Assembly (NCBI GenBank): GCA_002205965.3
Contig: NADL03000451.1
Span: 868,001-932,000, forward strand
Direction of reading: 5' to 3'
Source of the DNA: Kappaphycus alvarezii
Taxonomy: Eukaryota > Rhodophyta > Florideophyceae > Gigartinales > Solieriaceae
Length of the DNA: 64,000 bases
Positions 1 through 10,822 of this stretch are shown in pieces (position 1 is the first letter of the stretch; each line of letters starts with the position of its first letter). The notes under the pieces were generated by a model. That model ran no database searches. It had not been told where the DNA came from and worked only from the letters and a program-made list of their open reading frames with translations. The position numbers were made by a program, and so were the translations under genes.

Positions 1-189
1 CACACCGGCGACAACCGACCGGTTGACATTTCTCAAACCTCCCTCCCTTTTACTCTTCCTCAACTCTACCGCAACACCACCCCCCTCTCCGATATCCTTT
101 TCTTCGACTCATAAAGGTACTGGAACTCGCACGTCTTCAAGCAGGCGAGTTACCTTACCTAGTCGCACAACAATCTTCATCTTCAAGCC
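1..189 (+). other. 5' flank of the eIF4G-like gene
   Basis: Pyrimidine-rich leader-like DNA directly before the ATG at 190. The start context is CAAGCC before ATG, acceptable for a eukaryotic start. No TATA box or TACTGTA-type cluster is seen, but the window begins too close to judge the promoter. Confidence 0.3.
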
Positions 190-3100
190 ATGCCCACTGA
201 CCCCCCCACCGAAAACCCACCCACTCTTCCTGTGCCCCACGGCCAGGTTTCTACACGGCACATTCCCCACTCGCAGCAACAATCTCAAACACTGCGTTTC
301 CCCTCTCAAAACCCTCCCCTCGTAACCCAGCACCCCTCCATCCCGGGACATTCCGTTCCCCTCCTTTCTACTTCAATCCCGACAAGACCCACCCACTATG
401 CCGGTTTGTCCTCCGCAACAAACATGCATGGTATCCCACCACCGCAGTCGCACCTTCCGCAACAAACGCAACGCACTCCGCCACAGCAGCAGCCGCTGTC
501 GCAGCGACCAAGGGGTCCCGTGACCCAACAACCTCCCCCAACATACTTGCACCAGTTCCCTGCCGCGGGAATGCCGTATGCGGGGCAAGTACCCCAATTT
601 CCGATTGGCGGCAACTACGTCTATACCTCGCACCCGTACTATGGTATTGCTGCTCAACCCAACTCGCAACAGGCTGTTTCGCAACAATCAAGAGGGCAGA
701 GGCCGCAGTATGGCCAGAGTATGGCCCACCAGCCACAGAACCAACCTTCCACAAGGGTTTCGGTTCCCATTCCTCACAAACGTATCCTCGCCATCGTCGA
801 TCCTGATACGAATGAGGAGGTTAAGGTCGATAAGGTGGGCCCAAGGCTAAATTGAAGTCTGCGCAGGGTCCGCAAACTTCTGTTTCAACCACGGTCAAGA
901 TTCCTGAGAGACGGTCATTTGCGCTCGAGCTGGTTTCCGATCCTGCCGACTCAAAACCAGACTCCAAGAGCGAAAATACCAAGCAGGACAGGAAAACTGT
1001 CGAAAAGAAGTCTTCTCCGACGGTACCGAAGCACAACTTGAGGGACATTACGGACAATAAGCCAAAATCGCCTGCTACCGGAATACCGACCGAGACTGGA
1101 GGTTCCACTAATGTGACAAACGTTAAAGTTCGTCCATCGGCTGCAAAATCCACTTCAAGCCGTGACAAAGTGACAAAAACAGATGTGAGAGGAAGGAGAC
1201 CGTTACATCTCGTGAGCAAGCGGTACCAACCAAGCATGTTCAAGCTGCAAATCTCTCCACAGATAGCCACAAACTCCCGTCGAAATCACCTGTCTCTGAA
1301 ACAACGATGGCTGTACCGGAAGTCAACAAGGGCAACGACGGCGCCAGACCCACTCGAAACCAGCAACGAAGGCATGGCCCATGTGGCATCTGATTCGGTC
1401 TCCACTACCGTGGATATTCCCGCCCCTACAGTCGCGGAGTCCAGCAAGATTCTCAGTCCATCCACATTCACGGTGCTAGCGCCCCCAGAAGACATCACAG
1501 ACAGCCATAGAGGTTGAGAAAACAAACGGAGTCGGTGAGACTTCCGTGAAAGGTACGACATCTGATCCAGCAGCCCAGGAAAATTCGTCTCTAATATGCC
1601 TGTCAAGGAATCAAGCAGCATTCCAACTCCTGAGACGAAAGACACTCCTGCCGACAACCCCACTGTAAGTGTTTCTGAAACGGAAGAGCAGGCCAAAGCG
1701 CGGAGGGAGCAATTCATTTACAAGGATGGCGAACGACGTGTTATGCCCCTGGCTTCATGTACTCAATGCAGCGTGATTGCAGCGCGCAGAAGTGGATGAA
1801 ATTCGGGCAATCCTAGTCGCCCAGAACATAGGCAAAGGATGTCAATCCTCTTCGAATCCACCCTCGGGAGGAGAGCAAAGAAGGCCAATGTCATCTCGAG
1901 CTCCATTGAATACTTTCGGCGATCCACGAGGGAAGAGGTCGTTCCCGCAGCCCACTGGCTCTGCATTCATGGGTAGCATGCGGCCACCCGGTGGGTCCGG
2001 AATGATAGGAAGCGGTGTTGGTCCCTACAACGCCTTTGACCTGGAACCGCGCGATCCAATAATCCCCCCCCGCCCGCGCGAGGGCAGCCAAATGTAATGC
2101 GTGATCCGCGCGGCACTCGACATACAGGGCCACGGGATCGATTCGCAGGACCCATCCGTCCACACATGGACATGTTCACGATCCATTCATCAACAGGTTC
2201 CAATTGAAAAACTGAAACGAACTGAGAATGGATGGAAACGGGCTCGCGAATCTGACGACGAGGTGCAAGCAAAGGTTAAGCAAATTCGCTCCCTTCTTAA
2301 CAAATTGACCTTGGAGAAGTTTGACAAGATCTTCAAGCAAATCATCGAGATTAATATTTCCAGCTATGAGATTTTGAAAGAAGTGGTGAAGAGGTATTCG
2401 AAAAGGCTCTCTTTGAACCGAAGTTCTCTGGGATGTATGCCGATTTATGTGGCGTCTTGACATCGCCACCCGGGATATGTTGCAGAAGGCAAACATCATT
2501 GATGAACACGGAAGTTAGTGTACTTTCGAAATATCTTGCTGAACAACTGCAAAGACGAGTTTACACGCTTCGCCGAGGAAAGCAATGGTATTGTGCGGGC
2601 TCCTGCATCTGGAAACAAAGGGACACGAAGGATAAACCGACACCGGAGAAGAGCGAGGCTTCTTTGACCCCGGAGCAAAAAAAATTGGAGGAGGCCCGAA
2701 GAAGGAGGAAAAGGAACTGATTGCAACAAAGGCAAAGCGACGAATGCTCGCCAATGTGCAGTTTATCAGCGAACTGTACCTCAAGGGATTGTTGCGTGAA
2801 AACATTATTCACAAGCAATGCATCCAAAAGCTTCTTCCGATTGGGATTTCCAAGAAGGAGGAGGATGTGTTGGAGGCCCTGTGCAAACTATTGAGTAAGA
2901 CTGGAGCGAAACTGTCCGCGAATGCTGAGGCCATAACGTTTATAGACAAGTATTTCGAAGCACTTGAGAGAATTTCAAAAGATCACACTCTCCCTGCACG
3001 CGTTCGTTTCATGCTGCAGGATTTGATCGAGCAACGGGCTAATGGATGGAAGCTACGGCGAGAAGAATCTGGAGCTAAGACTATCGCTGAAATCCACAAG

Positions 3101-4732
3101 GACATTGAGAATGAGGAGCGTGCCAAGCAAGAGGCTCAAGCTGCTAATCGCGACAGACGAAACCGGGGTGGTGGCTGGCGGCATGCATCACAGAGAGAGA
3201 CCGCAGAACTATCCTCCCCGCCTTTCTATGACAATGCCTCTCGTCAGAAGCCCGCATCCACCATGACAAGGTCGAATATGGCGCTTGAGAAGGCTGCGAA
3301 CCGGGCCTCGCCTAATCCTTCATCGGCTCTCCCTGGTTTGCGCCTTGGTCCCGGTGGTGCTAGGAATCCGTCTTTGTCAGCAGGTTCCAATGCCCCTTCC
3401 CTAAGGCCAAGAGGCCAGTCAAATTATTACTCTCAGTTCATGGCACCTCAGGAACAGCGGGAAGGTAGCGGTCTTACACCAGGTGGAGATACGAGGCGGC
3501 CAGTGACAAAGAGGATACCTGGTGGTCCTAGGCGTCCGATTACCAACACTAGGCGCGAAGCTCCAGAAGAGAAGGATGGAAAGATAGAGCTTCCAAAGCT
3601 GCAGATCGTCGTGAAGAGTATACTTGAGGAGTATTGGTCTTCTATTAAGAATATTTCAGAGATACGGCATGACATTGAGAATGATGTCTTCCCGCCAACT
3701 ACCCAGATTTATTGAAGAGGCAATCAAGGCCTCAGTAGACGCCAAGATGGGTCAAAGAGAGAAAAGTGTGGGTCTTCTTTGCGGTATAATTGGTACGCCA
3801 ATTGCACCCTCGTTGTTCATATCCGCTTTTTGTTCAGTCATCGGAGTTCTCTGTGATCTCGAGATGGACATTCCCAGGCGTCCGAATTCCTCGCGATGTA
3901 TTTGGGGCTATTGCGGCTTCAAGAAAATTCACCGCGGACCAGCAGACACCGACATTTGGTCTTGAATTTGTGAAGACAGCTGTGGCGAACATGGGGGATC
4001 ATAAAAAGGGAGCACGGCTCGTTGTGCAAGTTCTGTCTGAGCTGTACAAAAACCTGACTGCCTCTATTCCAGAGGAGCGAACAAGACAAATGACCGTAAA
4101 GAAGGCCCTTGAATTACTGGATATTGATCTTGCTGGCATGATGTACATGTGGAACCCCATGAAAGGATCTTTGAATCTCCGAGAAATGCTAAAGGACTAC
4201 GGGGTACTGTTTGTCCTTCCAACCTTGGCAGTTGAATTACGATTGAAGGAAGTGTTGTCGTCAAACCCTACGGGTGATGAAGTCTATAAAATTCTAAGTG
4301 GGTCAGGGATTGCGGTAGAGGACCTTCGAAGTGGTGGTTTCACGAAGATGGTCATAAGGGTTACGTTTGACTGGCTGTTCATGGATCCTCCGGTCAGCAT
4401 CAAGTCTACTTTTACGAATGTAGTCGGAGGTGCACTTGTGAAATGCCTCGGACCAACAGTTCCCTCCAACGTCCAGATGGCAGCATTGATGGCTGCGCAA
4501 TCATTCATTGTGAGCAATTTGCACATCTTGCCACCGCACAGTGAAGGGAACATGGACAAGCCAGGGTATTTTGCGTTTGAAAGCTTGTATGAAGCGGAGC
4601 TTGTAGAGGAAGAGAACTTTATGAAATGGAAAGAAGATACCGCATGGTCTACAAGAGTAGAGGGAAGGACAAGATGCTAATGCAGACTACACGTTCTTCC
4701 AGTGGCTGGAAACAGCTGAGGAAGAAGATTAG
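190..4732 (+). CDS. eIF4G: eIF4G-like translation initiation scaffold (several frameshifts)
   Basis: Scaffold of the cytoplasmic cap-binding complex: it holds eIF4E, eIF4A and eIF3. The order of parts fits the family. A Pro/Gln-rich N-terminus runs from 190. A DPDTNEEV segment near 802-825 resembles the conserved eIF4G N-terminal motif. An eIF4E-binding-like YAPGFMY lies at 1742-1762. The MIF4G domain starts near 2270 (LNKLTLEKFDKIFKQ, then FEKALFEPKFSGMYADLC from about 2398). An RG/Ser-rich linker spans 3140-3560. An MA3-like helical region starts near 3590, and a W2-like C-terminus holds LYEAELVEEENFMKWKED near 4590-4645. The end NADYTFFQWLETAEEED runs to the TAG at 4730-4732. About fifteen single-base shifts interrupt the frame (for example near 840, 1510, 1742, 2095, 2393, 2710, 3710, 3790 and 4650) with no other decay, so sequence errors are the simplest explanation. 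The ATG at 190 is the first plausible start. Confidence 0.87.
1742..1762 (+). other. eIF4E-binding-like motif in the eIF4G-like gene
   Basis: Frame 2 here reads YAPGFMY followed by SMQ. This fits the Y-x4-hydrophobic-hydrophobic pattern by which eIF4G and 4E-BPs bind the back of eIF4E, with Met in place of the usual Leu. It sits where the family has the site, between the low-complexity N-terminus and MIF4G. The frame is left again about 30 bases later, so the assignment depends on the frameshift interpretation. Confidence 0.5.
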
Positions 4733-7700
4733 GGAAAACTATGACACACTAAATCGCAACACATCCATTTACCTTTGATTGGCGATATAAACGAGCTTTT
4801 ACTTGATGTCCTACTTGATTTCCAAGGGAAGGAGTATGTTCAAACCAAGCTTGTGCGGCCAAGGCGAAGGAGGTTGCAAATAATGTTAGCTAGAGAGATC
4901 GGAACCCGGCTAGTGCTCAGAGTTGTGCAACTAAATGTTTTCAAGGTCATGTTATTCGATGCAATGGAGGCAGCCTAAAGTATGAGCGGAGGGTGGCATC
5001 AGCTCAATGCCGCAGCTGGTGGTAGGTGCTAGAACTACCCAGTAATTTGCCGCTGAGTAGTTGAAACCCCTCAAAGCTAACTCGTGAGATATAATATGTG
5101 TACCTGCACCTCGTAAAACATTTGTTCTACTTCTATTTACAGGTGACTCAAATATGATTTCGGCCCGAATATTCGAGGCCCAAAGAATTGACGAAACTCG
5201 AGTAGGGTACGGTAGGTAAAGTGCCGTTCATCGAGATGGGCAGATGCGCTCTAGTTGGCGACGGAGGTGCAACTCGAGCTTGCAAAACTAGTACAGGCCT
5301 TCAACCATCCGTTGCTCCATTGCCCAAGATGTTGCCAACATCGTTGAAAATAAGCGCCGTACATTAGAGGTCGTGAAGAACTTTTTGTGAGGATTTTTCT
5401 GTCGAGATCAACTGGCGCGATAATTGAGAGCCTTTTCATAGGCTAGGCATTTTCACTACGTGCAGGGCTTTGATTCTCGTGATAGTATAGAGATTCATCA
5501 GTGCAGGATTCTGAAAAAGTGTTTAATCGTAGACTTCGTTGGCTGGATGTTGCATTCAGCCTTTGTAGACGGCCAATTAGTGGCCAGCATTTGCTCGTAA
5601 AGTCGTCGGTTTATTCCTCGACCAGAGCGCTTCAAGTTCATACGTTGTCAAAGTAGATGAATTGGGAGGTGCAAAAGCACCGCAGGTATAGCAACAGTGA
5701 GTGTTACCTCGATTGCATGCGGTGGATCATTGCGGAATTCTCGCATTGTCGTTCATCTGGGTGATTCCTGGTACAGCGCACAAGTAATGGGACAGGTTCT
5801 TTGATACTCGCGTTGCAAGCCACCCGTCCGGTAAGATCTACAATTTGACACAGCGAAAAAATGGCTTAGGACCGGGCCGGCTGTAACCTCCCGATAAAAA
5901 CGGTCGGAAAACCACTGCATGATGAGGGGGGGATTTTGGGTATTTTACTAATTACGGATTTTGAGCGGCTACCCCCCGGGGCAGCGGGGCGGTTCTAGGG
6001 ATTAGAGACAGAGCGTAGCAGGCGGCCTTAACAGGATTGGCGTGAGGCTAGCCGTAAGGTGTACTATGTAGGATAAAACCATGGCCGCACAAGGTCTACA
6101 CATATGCATGAGGACAGATTGCACCCGGCCGAAGGTCTCCGTGGCTCTCACAGCCACGTGTCTGGTCATGTCTGCAAGAACCTCAAAAACAAATGGAATC
6201 TACGTGATTGTGACTTGTGAGTAGAGCCCAATGAAGGGTACGGTTGCTAAGGAGGGGGGATTTGGAGTGCTTTACGGATTAGCGATGTAGGACGGCTACT
6301 TCTGAGACGGGGGGTAGGCAGTTCCGTTTATTTGAGGTCTGAAAAGAAGACAGAGTATGACGGGCCTATCTGGAAGTAACTTTATGGCATCAGTAAAACG
6401 GGTGTCCGCTGCAGGATCCGACTATATTGCTAGCAAGGTGCTAACCGGGTGGTCCACGTCGGCCACGTGCAGCGACATGCGCGACATAATAGATTGTGCA
6501 CTCGACGACCAGATTGTGCTACTAATGCGCCTAAAAATCCGAGTACGGATAACTCCTGTTGACGTGTCGAATTTTTCGGCAATGCGAGGCAACAGTCCCT
6601 CTATGAGCGGACTGTTTCGGGGGACGGGGAACCCAAGGAATCAAAGACCAGCGGTTGAAAATCGAAACCGGGGGCCTGTGTAGGGTTATCGGAGGGCGGG
6701 GGGAGTCGATGCGACAATTTTCTCTCCAGGTCCGTCACTTTGTTGCGGTGTGCAATTGCAGCAGCACTTGCAAAGCTAGTGTAAGACAGGGGTTGATAAG
6801 GGACCCGAGATGCAGTGGTCGTAAACAGTCAGGCTATCTAGTTTCGAGAGCTCAATGGCGCTATTGCGACGTCCATAACGGCGGCATTACAGTTTTTAGA
6901 AAGTGTCGAGTTTTTTTCGGCAGTCACGCAACTTTACGCCAGTGAAAGGTGACGTAACTTTGTGCGTTATCCCATGTCTAATGCCGTGCGATCTTGCCGT
7001 ATTCACATGTGCAATGAGAATTAGACGCTTAAAGCAGCCGTGCTCTATTTCAAATAGAGTACATTTACAACCTTTCATTGATGACCTGAGTCTTTTCATT
7101 TACTAAACATACGACGGCAAGGCTTCTGGCCCAACAACTACACTGTATTCACGGAATAATTCGACTTCCATGCAAAACATGATGGATAGGGTGCCCTCAG
7201 TGTAGAGGGCGTGATGAGTTGATACAGTGAAGCCTCCTCATGCTCGCGGAGTATGTATGCGTCTGGTACTTTGAGGCTCCACAATTTCGGATAATAGGTG
7301 AACGTGTTTCAATCTAGGCCCATCATTCTACCGTATCGTTCCTGGACTCTGTTTGTCAATGGAGGAATGGATTAATACACTTGTAGTTTTATGATCTCGT
7401 ATACCGCATTTTAGAGCGACTCTAGGATCGTCTACCACCACTCCAAGAGATAAGCCTCCGCTCGCTTATGCTTTGATTCTAGAAGTAGATTGAGTTGCTT
7501 GTTGTAGTATAGATACCTTCGGAGTCAGTTGCAGTGCGTGTGAGGAACTGGGTGCCTCATCTTGGGGCCTTCGCGTTCCTAAAATGGGATAGATATCAAC
7601 AACCTAACCGTTTTCCCTTCTATGCTTACGGCGCCGAGATCGTGAATGCCATCTTTACTTGGTTTGCAGACTGTCATCTAGGGCATACAGCATTTGCTAC

Positions 7701-9183
7701 TGTTCCTGGAGAGTGCCTCGAACAGAGCGTTGGGCTATTTCTCCATACTGCTACAAGTTATGAAAGAGAGGGCTGACCCGCTGTAACGCTGTTGCAAATC
7801 CGAGTTGTGTACTGAGTCGAATGCGTTTATTGCAAACCTTGTTAATGAGACACATGGGCTATGACACTAGGCTATAGATTCTGCATAAGTAGGGTTTCTT
7901 AAGAATGGTGTACCTTTACTTATTGGCAGAGACCTCTCCTTCACATCACTCATCATGATTGCTAGGACGATTTAAACATGCTCAATACAAACAATATCTA
8001 GATCTCAATTTGTTGCAATATTGGTAGTTGGATATCTCCCCTCTTGGACACAAGTTTATGCGCTTGCGCTGTACTTTGAGAGAGACCGCTCTGCGTCACA
8101 AAAAATGCGCGTCCAAGTGTGTCTCACTGGCTGTTTCATTCGAGGCCGAATGGACGCTACATATCGCAAAAAATTGAGCAGCTCATACCGCTCCGCTCAT
8201 CTGCTGGTATTCCGAAGCCGTGGTATGGTTTGCAATCCACATCGCTCCTTGCGCAGCCGATTCTGAATGTGGTGTGGTTCCATCAGCACCAGTAGTTTTG
8301 AAAGGTGCAGTAGGCAATCAGAAAAAAGAACCTGATCACCTGGGAAGCACAACGAACGACGGGTATTTATACTGGACCTGCTTCCTTGTGCTGAGCGGAA
8401 CGACCAAAGTGGTTACCTTTCACAGTCTACACGGCCCTTCTCTTGCTCCCATTTTGTTCTTTGGGCATCTCCAATCGGGTCAAGTTTAGTAAATACATTT
8501 GTATCGGACGGCAAACTCAGGCTTTCACAAACCAAAACCACATCATGTGTATTCTCACCAAATGCTTGAGTTCCTTCATCTTCGAAAATCCCATTTGCTA
8601 CCGACCTGCATGCAACACAGGCGTATGTTTCACCTCGAGTGACCCGTGTGGCTGTGCCAAATGCGTCCGTGAGAGGTACAAAGGTAAAGTAACCATTCGC
8701 ACACGTTACGTCAAAGCTTCGAATCGTATGGAACTTCGTTGAGTTGCAAATGCGACGAGTGTAACCCGAGTAGTTCATGTGACTGTTCCGAATGTCAGAC
8801 CTACATAGTTCGCAGAAGCCCAAGACGAGCTGCCCTATGCCAGTTCTAAATGTACTTGAAACGAATCAGGACTGGTGTGAACATGCTGGGAATAAGACAC
8901 GCATGGAACTGCTTGGTGTGCGGTAAGGGCACCGTTCATGAGTGAGTGAGATATCGATGAAGCAGGCCCCGCGAATTGGCGCGTGTTCAATACTGTGTCT
9001 GTGTCAGTGGATGACCAATGCAATACAGTCAGAGATTGCAATACATCGCAGTGCAGAACGGGTTGGTGACGTGTGTTTACGGGCACTCCGCAGTGAGCTG
9101 TGACAAGAAAACGGCGCTGCGGGATTTGATTATGAAATTTGCCAAGTACATTGTTGGGACGGTAGAGTATTTCACGAATGGTA
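4733..9183. other. No recognisable gene (4.4 kb)
   Basis: Only short unrelated reading frames (the longest about 136 codons, 8413-8823 on the minus strand) with no family motif. Two G-rich patches near 5920-5990 and 6250-6330 share a loose pattern (a G run, then TTACGGATT-like sequence and CGGCTAC), suggesting an old diverged repeat. No LTR, transposase or RNA gene was recognised. Confidence 0.5.
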
Positions 9184-10126
9184 CTACAATAAAGTGCCAT
9201 GCGCGAGTTGCGATATAACGGCAGTGCAGTGATAATTGCAGTTTCTACCCGGAGCCTATTAGTGCCTAATGTAACAGGCGTTGCACCAGCGGCAATGAAA
9301 CTACATTCCTCCTCCTCTGTAAAACCGCCCTCGGTCCGGCCAAGACTACAACATTCATGGAGCGATCAAATCTCTGCAAACACTCCTTGGACACAATGGG
9401 ACTCCATTAGGACTCAGCAATAACGCCAGTTGTGCGTCCCGTACCACATCTAGAACGGTCGAAAAGTGGTCGAGGTACTCCACGGACGGAATATCAGCAC
9501 GTAAACTCTGCTTCGAAGCGGCGACAGCAATCCGTTCCCACCGTTGCAACCTGGCATGTGGCGGGGCCTTTGGAATCACCCGAGCGGACTGACAAAACGA
9601 AATACGATGCGCGCCAATCTCTGTGAGTTTCTCCACAATACAATCAGCACGTTGTGGAGCCTTGGGAAAGCAACAACTGCGTGAATGGCACATGTGTGCG
9701 GGGTGGACGATACCACAGAAAGAACTGTTACGGAATGGTCGGGGTGAATGACAGCGGTGGCGAGACGACCGTGGGAATTGAAGAGGGTGACTGTGGCGCC
9801 TGGTTGGAGGCGCCGGGCGCGTAGGTGGGCATGTTCTGTGGCGGGTAGGGTGAGTTGGGTGCCGGGAATGAGGGGAGCATCGAGGAATAGGCGGGTGGAG
9901 GAGCGGGATTTGCCGGTGGGATAGACGCAGCGAAAGGGCGTGGAGCGGCGGGACGTGAGACGTGGTAGGGAGGGGGTGGGGGTTTGAGGGGGGTGAAAAT
10001 AATGGTTTGGTCATGTGTGGTGAAGTTGGGATCGGGATTGCCGCGATAGGGCGGGGCCAAGTTGACTTTGGACACTACCAGAGCACTTGCTATTGACGGA
10101 TTGACGGCGGAATCGTACGTAGGCAC
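9184..10126 (-). CDS. rsmE: RsmE-family 16S rRNA m3U methyltransferase (frameshifted)
   Basis: RsmE enzymes (SPOUT fold) methylate N3 of U1498 in bacterial-type 16S rRNA; in a eukaryote the product should act in plastid or mitochondrion. The N-terminal PUA-like part reads RLFLDAPLIPGTQLTLPATE, followed by a GATVTLF segment. The middle reads QRADCIVEKLTEIGAHRI, then RWERIAVAASKQSLRADIP, a strong family signature. The C-terminal AdoMet/trefoil-knot motifs are GPEGGFTEEE (about 9320-9342) and LGTNRLRVETA (about 9237-9272). At least three frame changes separate these parts. The end is set at a TAG at 9184 reached after one more shift; without that shift the frame runs on to 8835. The Pro/Ser/Ala-rich N-terminus from 10126 could hold a transit peptide. 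It is divergent from the DUF493 gene. Confidence 0.83.
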
Positions 10127-10204
10127 ACACCGTGGGGAAGAATTTCTGGGCGGGGAGCAACATAGGATGCGATGGTGACTGTAACCATGGGTATGAAGTG
10201 TACC

Positions 10205-10440
10205 ACAGCTTACAGTATTTGTACAATACTGTAAGCGTTACTGTGCAGTACTGTACAGGACAGGGGGAAAACTTGGGGTGTTTTAATGATAGAAAAATAG
10301 GTTAGCCTACGTATGTTCCAAAAGCGCATCAAATAATTGCTACTAGTCGGCATGTACAGTAATGTACAGTGACTGCGGGTAAGTATAGGACGGTAAAATA
10401 CTCTGAAATTTATGCCTTGTACTGTAATTTACTTTGATAT
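10205..10440. promoter_or_regulatory. TACTGTA/TACAGTA cluster between divergent genes
   Basis: Between the RsmE-like (-) and DUF493 (+) genes. A perfect inverted repeat CTTACAGTATT / AATACTGTAAG (10209-10219 and 10225-10235) with loop TGTAC is followed by GTGCAGTACTGTACAG. Further copies lie near 10354-10370 and 10420-10430. The same heptamer recurs upstream of other host genes here, so a shared promoter element or a dispersed miniature repeat is inferred. No known factor is claimed. Confidence 0.4.
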
Positions 10441-10822
10441 TTCCGCCAACACTTGAAGGCGGTTGCTTAACCTTTATCCAATGCAGTTACACCAAGTATC
10501 ACGCGAAATCTGCAACCTGAAAGCAGCTCTAACCAATTGCCATGCTTCTCTTTTCTTAACCTAAATATTCCCCTTTGTTCTCGAGATCTTCACTGCGTAC
10601 CAGGGAGAGCAGAAAACCCCCTCCATCCCGCCCAAACCACAGTAATACAAACTCGCGTCCGAGTCCGTCCTTCGCTCTCCAAGTGGCTCCCGTTGCGACA
10701 CGCCATGCCACACTTGTCCTTCACCCTTCCTCTTTCAGTCTCAGTCCCCGCAAAACCATGCACCACCTCCACACAATCGCGACGCGCCCCGCGCCATTTC
10801 GAATCCCCCGCGTGCCGTCGCA

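Noticed and set aside
190..4732. Programmed frameshifting as in Euplotes-type ciliates
   Set aside because: Shift points have no common slippery sequence and standard stop codons end the genes, so errors or decay explain them better.
8413..8823. 136-codon minus-strand frame with MGFCELC start
   Set aside because: No recognisable family, no neighbouring signals and a length reachable by chance in 4 kb of blank DNA.
9355..10014. 219-codon frame as a complete protein
   Set aside because: Its first half is out of frame; only the second half is RsmE, so it was merged into one frameshifted gene.
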